A stretch of DNA of 64,000 bases. Source: Eunapius fragilis. Lineage: Eukaryota; Porifera; Demospongiae; Spongillida; Spongillidae. Under the pieces are notes generated by a model. It was given only the letters and a program-made list of their open reading frames with translations, ran no database searches and was not told the origin of the DNA. The stretch lies in contig OY811981.1 in assembly GCA_963681505.1 (NCBI GenBank), positions 2,539,013-2,603,012 of the forward strand, in the 5' to 3' direction. The position numbers were made by a program, and so were the translations under genes. Positions within the stretch are counted from its first letter, which is position 1. Each line of letters opens with the position of its first letter. Positions 46,579-57,595 of this stretch are shown here, piece after piece.

Positions 46579-47587
46579 TGCCTAACCCTGAGTGATGCAA
46601 TATTACCTTTTTGTACGGCGAATAAGAAGTGAACAAAAACATCGAGCAGATGGGGGGCGTAAAGTATATTTTTTTACCTGCAATATACTAAGCAGTAGAG
46701 TTATATTTATCTTAAGGCCTCAATTAAAAACCATATTCGTGATGTTTCGTGCTAAGCACTTGTTATGAAGGAATCAGCATGATATCCTGTGTTCATGTTA
46801 TATTTTTACCAAATCCTGTTTCTCAATACACTGAGGATAACTGAAAGAAAGACATCTGTTGTTTACATTGTACAATGTAGGATATGGATACAACTGCTGG
46901 CCTGGGTACTTTAATCCCTATTCGCTGTGGGTTCAGATAAAGAGGCATCACACTGTCTGATAGTTGGCATGCGGTTTGGTATGTTTTTTGTTATAGTGTG
47001 GAATTAAAATTTACCTTGCCACTGGATGGAATTTCATTATAGGAGAAGCTTTCAATCAAATCAATTACAATGGATAATGCTTGGAGGTTTTTTAGGTACC
47101 GAAGATTTTGAAGGGCGCATGCCAACAAGTAGATGTCTTTTTGCTGTATACAAATTGGAACATGGTTACGTCTGTTTACCCAAAGCAATCAACTTGCACT
47201 GATCAATGATAGTATCACAAGGAATGGTGATTTCCATTTACACCAGCTTTAATTTGACTGGGTAAGAGAAGGAGAATACTAATAGATATATAGCCATACA
47301 ATTAGATGCCTTTATTGTTACAATATCAGTCTAATCTTGACAGCATCAGAATCACCTCAAAGCTAAATGAATCAAGTGCAGTACCAGTACATTCAAATGT
47401 GTATAATGTATAACACTTTCTAGATTGCTTATTTAACACATTCCATCAAAATCATACATCATAAACTAATTACTGTATTAAAATAAGAGCCAATTGCCTG
47501 ACTGCTCTACAACTGCACATGATATACAATTTCAATTTCGGCCACTTTAAAATAGATCAGTAGTACATATGAGCTACATCCATCGAT
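46579..47587. other. Intergenic stretch downstream of P450-4
   Basis: The segment GGCCTCAATTAAAAACCATAT near 46714 faintly resembles the P450-2 upstream region. No gene seen. Confidence 0.45.
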
Positions 47588-50500
47588 TCAGCGAACAATT
47601 TCCTGAAGAGCGCAAGGTACAGCACCCCTTGGTTGCTGTGTAGCAAGCTGTTCCACCACCAGCTCGAATGAAGGAGACAGTGTTAGCTTGAAGGTTTGCA
47701 GTAGTCGTGTGAGGATAAGTTTGGCCTCAATCTGTGATGATCATGGTCACACATGCAGGAGATATTTGCTGCTACAATACAAGGCTTATATTCTTAACCT
47801 TACAATAGCAAAGTGACGTCCTATACATGAACGATGACCAACACTGAATGGGAAGTATACAAATGGACCTGGTCTGAGGGGTAAGACAGCACACCTTATT
47901 GCATACATTCTACAGGTGTAAAAATGTGCTTTGTACCGTGGCTTGCCTTCATCAAACCGAGATGGGTCAAACACGTTAGGATCATTGAAGTACTCAGGAT
48001 TTCTGCACATGATTGAGGTAATAAACTGGCAACAGAAACAATCATAAAACACATGCGCACCACAAGGTTTGAATCTCCACTCACAGTCATGAGAGTACCC
48101 TCCGGAATATGGTAAGTACTCAGTGTTATTCCTCCTTTGGGAGACTCTTTGTTCATAAAAGCTACTGTAGGGTACATCCGTAATACCTCTTGAATCACCT
48201 GAATATACAAGTCACTGTGAGGAGACAAAGAAGTGGCAAAATGGTTCAGTACCTGTTCTGTGTACTTCATCTTGTCCAAGTCATCTCCTGTGACTTCCTT
48301 TCTCTCTCCTAGGACGTCATCTATCTCTGAGAGAAGCCTGGAAATACACAAAACTCAATAACAAGTATCATTCTAGTACAACCCCTGATAAGTATCCACT
48401 TGGAGCACGCTGTATGAGCACCATGTTAATTTGATGGCAGAACATCTCCTGTATTAGAACTTACATGATTGTTACTATTTATATATATATATATATATAT
48501 ATGGGGTCGTGGCAGCGAAAAGGGACCTAGCGCATATTATAAAAATTTTCCAGGAAGTAACTTCTAACAAGATGCGTGCAATTAAAATGTATGTGTAATT
48601 ACAAATTCAGGCCACTGTAACTCCGCGATGGACAGACCATTGTCCAGTGCGTAAGAAAGAAGTTGTGGAGGGCATAGATGTCTCTTAGAAAATGAAAACA
48701 TGCGCTATGTCCCTTTTCGCTGCACGATCCCATATTATAATATAATGGGATCAAGGGGACAATGCTTGCATTTCATGATATTCACCTACAACTTCCTTCT
48801 TTTAAATGATGAGATCATTGCAGTAAATAACATCATTTTTTAGACATCACTAGAATGCTCCTCATTCTCCATTTAACTAGCTCAGAAGTGATCGGAATTG
48901 GAAGGATCTCTAGCACTGAGCTCAGTTAAATTCTCCAGCAAGGTTCTATTTAATTACAATGGAAGTGGCAACTGTGGTAGCTTTGTAAACTGCACCCCAA
49001 GGAGATGCAGAAGTTCTACCACTGTATAATTAATTGCATTGCATACATTACAGGATCCCCACACACCTATCAAGCACTTCAGGATGCTGATGAATAAGGA
49101 TGATTGCAAATGATAATGTGTTTGCTGTGGTTTCCTGACCTGAGGGTTGGATCACATGATCTAAGTGCTGCTGCAAAAAGGTGCTACCTACCTGCTATAT
49201 AAAATGTGACAAAGTCATCCACCAAAGTCTCCATGTCAACACTTTTTTCAGCAACTGGATGGAGAGATGGGTTGACATTATGGTAAATGATCACAATGAC
49301 CACACCCACTGCTGATTTGGAGTATCTGTGTGAGGATGTCATTGGGAACTTCCTCCCCACTAGTCACAGCCTTGATCCTCTTCTCAATACAGTCCCGACC
49401 AATCTTCCTCATAGCGGCCACTGCTTCATGGTACATTGCAGTCTCATGTGGGTGTAACAACTGCAGTGTGCAGAACAGAAACAGAAAAGATTAGAATGTT
49501 ACACTATAGAAGCAATTTACCGGAAAGAATGTTGGGAAAAGAGTTATGAATGATTGCTGAACTCCTTTAAAGCTGACAGAAGCAAGGTGGCTCAACTTGG
49601 AGTTTGTTGTATACTTCAGTCCAAGGCTTTTACTGTCCCATGTCTTACTGAAGTCTGTAGAGAAGGCAACCTTGAGGGATGAACCATTGCAGTAATGCAA
49701 CTAAAATGAATATTTCGTATAATGAAAACAAAAGCTACAATATTGATTATTTAAATTACGCAAGTAATGTCATTAAAATTATAACTGAAGCTGATTTAAA
49801 ATTTTCAAAAGTGAGGTGTCCTGGTTGGAATTACCTTAGTACAGATTGTAAGTGAATCATTATACAATAAAGGAGATTCTGCAGAGACATTCCCCTTCAA
49901 CACTTGTTATGACTTAGTACCTTGCTAATGACATCCAAAGAAACGTCATGAAATGCCTCTTTCATAGATACTTCTGTCTTCCCATCAGCAAGGGGTTTCA
50001 ACCTCTCCAGAAAGGTATTGACACACTCATTGAACATAGGAAGAAGGTCCTTCAGTGAACTACATTTGAAAGTTGATGTAAAATAGAATAACTGAAAAGA
50101 CATGAACTCCTATTGAAAAGGGCACCTTCGTTTAAATGAGGGGTCATAAAGTTTTCTCCTGGGCTTCCAAGACTCATGGTCCGGAATAGTGACCAAACCA
50201 TGACCCAAAAACCTGAAGTGTGATTTGCAACTTCATTCCTTTGTTCCATTACTAGTGGTTGCTAACCTCTTTCCAAATAACCACTTTAGTTGTTTGTTAT
50301 TGGTGTCAGATTTACCAATGCTTTCATCAGATGCCACTCTCTGTGCTCATCGCATTGTGGGTGGGGGAAAAGACAAATCATGCATGGTACACACAATGAA
50401 GTTCCAAGGAAGCAAATTTATTGAAGGACCATTCAAACAGAAACGGTATATCTAGGATTTGAACTGTCACCAGAGGCACCCACCATTATAATTTCCACAT

Positions 50501-53500
50501 TCTCTTGCATGGGGCACATGAAAGAAACTACTGCATTATTGCAAACAACGCCATAAGCTAGATTTAAATGATACTAAAGTGGCTGAGGAAAGAGGACTGG
50601 TTCAAATACTGTTAGGATATCAATTATATTGTAGCCAGTGAGCAGCATAAAAAATTATATATCTTACCTTCACAGTGTCTGGATTTGTTGAAATCACCAT
50701 GGGAAGGACCATGAAAAAGACAACAAACAGATCACCAGTTGTATCAACCCTGTGTAACAAAATATGGTATGGTGGACTCTAGTAGAGAATCATACCATTT
50801 TGCCACCATATTGGCAAATGGTTCAAACTGATTTCCACTCTCTTCTCTCATGGCCATTAAATCTGGAACATGACCTAAAAAGAAGCTGAAACAAGAAAAT
50901 CAGTTTGAGAGCTACCAAAGACGCATTAAATTTAGTCAACGCATAGGAATTTTAATACTATACTTTGGCCCATGCAATTATCATTTCAAGTGACAATTGA
51001 TTGTACTGTTTTTGAAATATACAATGTGAATGTGCTATTATTAATACAGACCGCCCTTGTCATTCGTGGCAACACCGAATGTACTGGAACCTTCCATCAA
51101 CAGAAATTGTGGTCACTGACATCTTGTGAAGTTTGAAATAATCACCAAAGCACTACTGTGAGTACTACGTGGATATATACTCATAGAAGTACAGGTGGGT
51201 GGTACTGGGGTTAGAGGATAGAAGTGTCCTGGGATTAAAGGATAGAAGGTCTAAGGCTCTCTTTCTATGATAACAGGAAGCCACTGAGGTTGTAGCTAAC
51301 TATATATATGAAGCTGCCATGAAGCTGCCACCTAACCTATGGAGGATCCAACCTTTTTGGCGTGCTGTGTCACCAGAATGGGACCCAAGTTGTCAAAACA
51401 GATGCTGAACACAGTAAAACCAGCAACACAGTAAGAGCAATGCATTGAAAATACTTTTTTTTTAAATTGAGAATTTGATTATGTTGGACACTTTTAAATA
51501 TAATATTTGTGATGGAGTCCTTTGTAGATGGCTTAAATCTTCTGACAAATTTGCCACGCATATCTTTCTTCACTGATTGGATGAAAACATGAGATAATGG
51601 AGAAATTGAACGAATGCTTGAGTATTTTTTGCTGACAAATACAATGCCATTGACAAGAGAAGCCAGTGCCAGCCTTGACATAGTGTGTTCCCAGAGAGAC
51701 TTATGGATCTACACACTGGTGGTCAGAGATCTGTTTACCTTTGTGCATAATTCGAGCACTTCAATTGCTCTTGAGAGGCAATTGTGGGCATCAGAGGAAT
51801 GGCTTATAAAAATAAATCCATTAATGAACATTTCAATTGATTGGAGGTACCAAAAAACTGGTTGTATATTCTATACAAGTTTTTACATAGGGCAAGAGTT
51901 CCACACTGTGAGAACGTCGCAATGATGAAAAAGTGGAATAAGGCAGCAAAAAACTAGTTAGTGAATGATGTCCATCTGGTGACATTTGAGCCAGGCAACA
52001 AGTTTCCAATGAGAGAGAAGAAAAGGACATAGCCTATCTTACTAAACATTGGCAGGTAAAGTGATGGCAGCCTAAAGTTTGAGACAAAGAATATATGGTA
52101 ATAGCAATGAAATTAATCGAGAAGAATGACTGTGATCACAACTATAGATATGTATGGAAACCCGCTTGATCACTGTAGTGTAGGGTCTATTGGACAATGG
52201 TAGTAACTAACCTTAATTTGTAATGTGTTTGTGTAGATGAGACGGTAGTCTGGCATTTGAGGTTGTAATTGTCTTCCACCGGTAGTCTGGCATTTGAGGT
52301 TGTAATTGTCTTCCACCGGGTATTACAGGTATTACAGGTCCTAACTGGTTGCTGCACTGGACAAACTGGTTTTGGGTGCATAACTATTTAATCCTTGAGC
52401 AGGTTCAGGACCCACAGACCAACAGAAGTGGAAGTGCTGCAGGAAGCGGTTCCACCCTGGACTCAGTCATTTGGTTCATTGGTTTTCCTGCGAGTGCCTT
52501 GTAAGACATTGCGGTGGATTAATTTGGTGTGTCCAAGACTGTTGGCATGTAGCGGCTGCAGGCAGCGTATAGTGAACACTACAATCGCAAAAGAAAGTAT
52601 GCAGAGCAATGGTTGGAGGAAGGAAGGGTGGTGAAAGAATGTATTTAGAGAATTTATTAAAAGCATTTCCGCACTAGCAGCCGCAAACTGGATCAATCCT
52701 GTTTGGGGGTGCGTCCACACTAGGCAATTAGGATTTACTGCCCAACCGGATCGATGCATAGCCATGACAAAAACGGCCGTCTCACATTGGGGTTTTGAGG
52801 AAACTTGCACATTTGACGAATTGTGGAGATATGGGACTGCTGATGTGCGATGATGTGACATGGCATCCCACCATCCACTGGTTTAATTAAGTACCATGCG
52901 GAATACAGGATTAAGGGGATGGGGGGTGACTGCAAAATGAAGAATGAAAGAAAAGTGATACCCCCCAGAGGAGATTGTGGGAGGGAGTGCCCTTCCTGCC
53001 CAGTGAGAGGGCATGGGGAGCATGAGTACTGTAAGCACCCCCATCAGTTTTCTGCATACACATTAAGCTAAAACTAAAAAACTACACAAAACAACATGCA
53101 ACATTATTCATTGTGGGTCCAAAATTGTTAGTGCATTTCAAGAGATATAAACATTGGTAAGCCTTGGTGATGGTGGTGAAGACTCCTCCCCTTGTAAACA
53201 TATTAATGATACCCTACTGCATGGGGCACTTTAAATAAATTTCTCTTGGTGCTGAACAGTGGTCTATTAGTCCACAAAATAATCCACTGCTTTGGTCCTT
53301 CTTAGGTCCTGGCCCTGGCGTGGATCTATGCAGTGAATTTAATTCTATTTCACTGGCAGATGCAGTGAGGGGGGGGGGGGAGGGGTTAAAAAAAACCCTG
53401 GAGTCTGTGGGTCAACATGGTGCAGCATTGATGTGAGTGCCCCCTAATTAGACACACCTGATGCTACCCTATCCAAAAGCCAATCCCCAATGATAGGATA

Positions 53501-53661
53501 ACTTTATACCCTACCCACCTGCTCATCTTGGGAGATGGAATGTGAGAGTACTTCCTACGGGTGTAGGCTAGGTACAGTGAGAACAGGAGGAAGACCATGG
53601 CCACCAGAAGGAGCAGTCCCCCTCCAGGGTAGAGGACCCACCAGGGGATGGAGCCTAACAT
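47588..53661 (-). CDS. CYP46A1-like: Cytochrome P450, CYP46A1-like (P450-4), 15 exons
   Basis: Exons in transcript order: 53661-53519, 50885-50796, 50749-50668, 50340-50267, 50212-50126, 50059-49921, 49670-49521, 49460-49310, 49254-49192, 49139-49067, 48337-48253, 48198-48085, 48025-47937, 47873-47804, 47731-47588; 1554 nt, 517 aa, no stop. It has the same anchor (MLGSIPWWVLYPGGG), hinge, GRDCIEKR, AGQETTANTL-type helix I and EVLRMYP. The heme loop is FPFSVGHRSCIG, with Ser where the paralogs have Gly; the Cys ligand is kept. The 2.6-kb intron 1 is far longer than in P450-1 and -2. Intron 10 carries a TA-flanked MITE. It looks functional and is the most diverged of the four intact copies. Confidence 0.92.
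48502..48732. mobile_element. TA-flanked MITE, 231 bp, in P450-4 intron 10
   Basis: Ends TGGGGTCGTGGCAGCGAAAA (then GGGACCTAGCGC) and GCGCTATGTCCCTTTTCGCTGCACGATCCCA inverted. It sits in TA-repeat DNA with TA on both sides, as expected for Tc1/mariner-type target duplication. No coding capacity. Confidence 0.9.
50886..53518. other. Content of P450-4 intron 1
   Basis: A 37-bp direct duplication (52245-52320, GGTAGTCTGGCATTTGAGG...), a G run near 53369, and open frames at 51614-51925 (+) and 52463-52861 (-) that I cannot relate to any family. Probably decayed repeats. Confidence 0.5.
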
Positions 53662-54552
53662 ATCTGCATGGAGAGAAGCATACAAGCTATAGTATTGCAA
53701 TGAACGTTCCCTACATTAGATGTAAATAGTATGGAGAATAAAATGTTATGTTTATGTATGCTTCCACTTTGCAGGGTCAATACATATGCTCAAGTGCTTC
53801 GATCGCCTCACATTATTTAAAAATCATAATCGCAAGGCTCTATAACTCGTCTAATATTTACCATATTTACCATATAATATTAGATGACCTAAATTTTTAG
53901 AGGCCTATATACTGGTTAACTGGTAGGCTCATAGGTGGTATAAACATTACCATTTACGGACAGGCCCTTGAATGAACATCCTTTTTAGCCCTGGCCCTAC
54001 ATGTATCAGTTAACTACAGTTCCGGGAGCCCCACGGTGTCAAACCACAGGGATGTACTTCCGGTTCAATTTTTGATAACTACGTTAACTATAGTGCCTTG
54101 TACAGATACATGAACTTCCTACGCGAAGGGAGAATGCCGCGTGCCGATTAACACTTCTTTGAAAGCAGGTTCAACTACATGAACATAAGACACACAGTAT
54201 AGAAATCAATCTCGTGTGATGCAATATTACGACGAACAAGAACATCTAATCGACGGGGTGTTATTTGCCTGCAATATACTAAGTAAATGTACAACTTTTT
54301 AGTAGCTTTGTGAAAATCAAACGGTATTCATCCCCAGTGGTGAATCGGGGGAGGGCACCATAATGTAATGATCGCAAAACATCGGAGGTATAGTCTCAAC
54401 GACTTAAGAAATACTAAAGCTTCACCGCTTCTGGGGCCCCTATGGGAGAGTGTACAGCGCTCCCCCATACCCTCTAGAATGGAAGGGGGGGGGGGGGGGG
54501 GGTACCCGCCCCGACTACGCCCACCGTCTCCAAGACCTCGACCCGCTCCTGC

Positions 54553-54584
<32 letters not shown>

Positions 54585-54763
54585 ATGCATCTCTATGCGG
54601 TGCTATGTATACGTACCTGTACAATATGCTTGCTTGTAGGGTGTGGTAATGCGTAAATGGTAACCGACGACTACAGAGAATCAACTGAGTGAAATATTTA
54701 TACGGTTACCTCCGGTATTGTAAGGGTTAATAAATTTTATGGGCGTGATCGGGGAGTACCGGC
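53662..54763. other. Upstream region of P450-4
   Basis: Shares GCATACAAGCTATAGTATTG CAATGAACGTTC-like sequence just upstream of the ATG with P450-2 (about 16520-16570), probably the conserved 5' region. Further out, 54060-54190 resembles, in inverted form, 16140-16260 upstream of P450-2. G and C runs at 54486-54502 and 54556-54584. No gene. Confidence 0.5.
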
Positions 54764-54942
54764 TGGGTCGTAGAGAAAATTCGCAGGTCGATCATGGAAA
54801 AAATAAAGCGTATACATTGGCAACTAAAGAAACCATCAGTGTTCATAGCAACCACTTTGAAAACTAATAGTTGGCTTAGTTACCAATGTATACGCTTTGT
54901 TTTCTCAATGATCAAGCGCGAAATTTCTCTATGACCGAGCCA
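54764..54942. mobile_element. Inverted-repeat element, about 180 bp
   Basis: Arms of about 70 nt: GGCTGGGTCGTAGAGAAAAT ... AAAGCGTATACATTGGCAAC against GTTACCAATGTATACGCTTT ... AATTTCTCTATGACCGAGCC. The centre contains a second small inverted pair. Non-coding foldback/MITE. Confidence 0.88.
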
Positions 54943-56177
54943 CACATGACTTGGCACTACACAATGGGCACACATTATTACACCTAAATATCACAATATC
55001 CCTTTTCAATTTATTAATGTAAGCTCCGTGCTGTTCATGCAGACATGGCGTGTGCATGTGCATATCATGAAACATGCTAGACCACAGATGTCGAGCTAGG
55101 TAGCATCATTTATCTTGTGCAGGTGCCACTGCTTTTGTGAAATCAATTGTCCATTTTGGAGCCATTGAGTTGCAGTCAAAAGTTCTGAACCTCAATAAAT
55201 CTGTGACGGACAATTTGATATGCAAGATAGAGGGACAAGCAGCCAAAATTTTCTCTGTAACTTATACATGCAATCACAGCAATCAGTGATTTTGAGAGCT
55301 CCGATGACTAAGCTCCGAGGAGGGAGCTGGCTGAGTTGTTGTTGGAATGCATGAAAGTACCAATAAAGGATATCTTCTTCTCAACACAGACAAATTAAAA
55401 ATGAAATTTTAAGAGAAGAGCAGATAAATTCCCTCACCATTGCATTCACCGTGATCCATATGAACCACTGTTGTAGCCTAGCTAGATCCTCTACCCTCTA
55501 GAGGTAGTTTTGGAGCAATGGAATAACAGCCCTTTACATGACTCAACTGCATTAAAACTTAATCACAGATGTGGTACAGCAAGGCAGTTTTAAAATATTG
55601 AAAATTGCTGCATGCAAGTTAAAATAAAGTCAAACAGCATCTTATTGTAATGTCTCTTGACCCAAAAATTTAATAATATAAATAAATAAATTATAAATAA
55701 ATTATAAATAATTTATTTATTCACTGATAGTGGGATTAACTGCAAAATGGTTCAATGTTCAGCAAGCACACACTATCCTAAGTTAACATGCATTACCTGG
55801 AGACTTAACCTATGTCATCTAATTTAAAGTGTAAACCTCTGATCAGGTAATTTCATATAAAGATTTTAGAAGGCTGAATTTTACATTGGATACTAACTTG
55901 AACTATCTGTACAGATCAAATAATTTTGAAAATCTTTTTCAACTGTATAGGTCGTTTTATCTCCTGAAGAAAGTGGATGGGAATTGGCTTACTCAAGTGT
56001 TCGAAAGCATCCAAGGAACAACAGCAATCTGAAAGCTTCTGATAGAACTGATTACAACACTTGCAGTGCTGTTTGGAGTTAGTGTACCTTTTGCTTACGG
56101 TTAGGGTTATGACTTGTGATTTCTGGATATAGTTTCGGGTCTTGGTTGAAACATGTCACGCTTGCAACATGTATCTA
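54943..56177. other. Intergenic stretch
   Basis: AT-rich with an AAATTATAAATAAATT patch near 55680-55720. No gene recognised. Confidence 0.5.
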
Positions 56178-56312
56178 TGGACTGGGGATGAGGTACCAGG
56201 GCGGAAGGTGAAGAGAGGCAGACCTCTGGTGGACCTGGAGAAGTCTGTGGACTGGGGATGAGGTACCAGGGTGGAAGGTGAAGGGAGGCAGACCTCTGGA
56301 GGACCTGGAGAT
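56178..56312. repeat. About 70-bp direct duplication
   Basis: Two adjacent copies of a unit starting GGACTGGGGATGAGGTACCA and ending GACCTGGAGA, differing at a few positions. Confidence 0.85.
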
Positions 56313-56320
56313 GGAGTTTC

Positions 56321-56860
56321 TCACATTTTACCTATCAATATACCATGTGCTATCTTGTTGTATATAGTCCAGGGTACAACCAACTGGCCACATGCATTCA
56401 CGTACCTATACATGTAAATTGTAACCGCATCCACACACTTGCCACACACGTAATGGTTGAATTTTTCCAGCCCAATTACTACAGGAAGCAACTCCTTTTC
56501 GATTTGTGCATACTGCACTCTGTTTCTATCAATGCTCATGTTGCATATGCTACTGGCTGGCCTCCCTGCAACAAAACTGCACCTAGACCAAACTGGGAGG
56601 CAACTGTTACTGACAGGTTTTTACGCATCGTAAGAGGCCATGACTGGTGCTTCAACAGCAGATTTTTCAACCTCTTGAAAGTTTCCTCATGCTCATGACT
56701 CCACTTGAATTGGACATCGTTTTTTAGTAGACCTTGTATGGGTTTTGCCACTATGGCCATGTTGTGAATGAATTTCTATACACAGTTGAGTACCCCAAGA
56801 AGCCTTTCCACGTCCCTTTTGTCATCTGGTGGCGGCATTTCTGACTTTTTTCCTTATTAG
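56321..56860 (-). mobile_element. Ty3/gypsy-like pol relic (RT/RNase H region)
   Basis: Minus-strand reading gives IQGLLKNDVQFKWSHEHEET, FKRLKNLL, SQFGLGAVLLQGGQPVAYAT and, after a frame change, YAQIEKELLPVVIGLEKFNH and YVCGK. These are the connection and RNase H start of LTR-retrotransposon polymerases. The rest of the element is gone, and the frame is interrupted. Confidence 0.85.
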
Positions 56861-57595
56861 AAGTGTGTATGTGTATGTGTGTGTGTGTGTCTAACTAGTT
56901 CTTGAGCAGAACAGCAGCACTAGAACCTCACCATTAATCCATTGAAAGTGAGAGTGTTGGCCAAGGGTGCGCTATTCAGGTCACAAAGGCAAGGAAGCAC
57001 ATAGCTAAATATCCCAAATGTTCATAAATAACTATAGGTTGGATGTGTGGCATTGGTCAAAACATATGAAGCCTATGGAGAAGAGGCTTCTGCCATCATC
57101 CCTTCCCTTGCCTCAAAACCTGCCACCTCGACAAGCAGTGGTGCTCAAGGACTCATGACAATTTAAAATTTCAACTGGTTCATGCCAATGCCACGGTTAG
57201 GATATCGCTACTAACTTATAGCAAGACATTGTTATGTGTTTTTCCTTTGTGCCTTTTCTGTAAGCCTGCATTTACAATGAACTATTAGCTTACTTTACGA
57301 TCCATAAACGTTGAGCCTAAAGATATACATACACCATTTTTGGCACATTTAATTTTTACACATTGTACATTTCATTAGGATGTTCAATGCAGTCACAGTA
57401 AATGAAGTTCTTTTCACTTATTGTACACATGAGGGACTAATAACATAACTGCACTATGCTTCACTCCAAATTACAACTTCATGTTTTCTTACACTAAAGA
57501 CCATACATACTTTATGCTCCCTAAATATAAATTCTAATCCCGGCATAGCAATGCTACTTCAATCTACGCCTATAAAATGCTCTTCACAGGGCATA
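56861..57595. other. Intergenic stretch
   Basis: Short (TG)n near 56867-56890; nothing else recognised. Confidence 0.5.

Noticed and set aside
51614-52861. Possible transposase or host gene in P450-4 intron 1
   Set aside because: The open frames are short, on both strands and unlike any family I know; kept only as unexplained intron content.
54328-54684. Gly-rich minus frame and Pro-rich plus frames
   Set aside because: Caused by G and C homopolymers.
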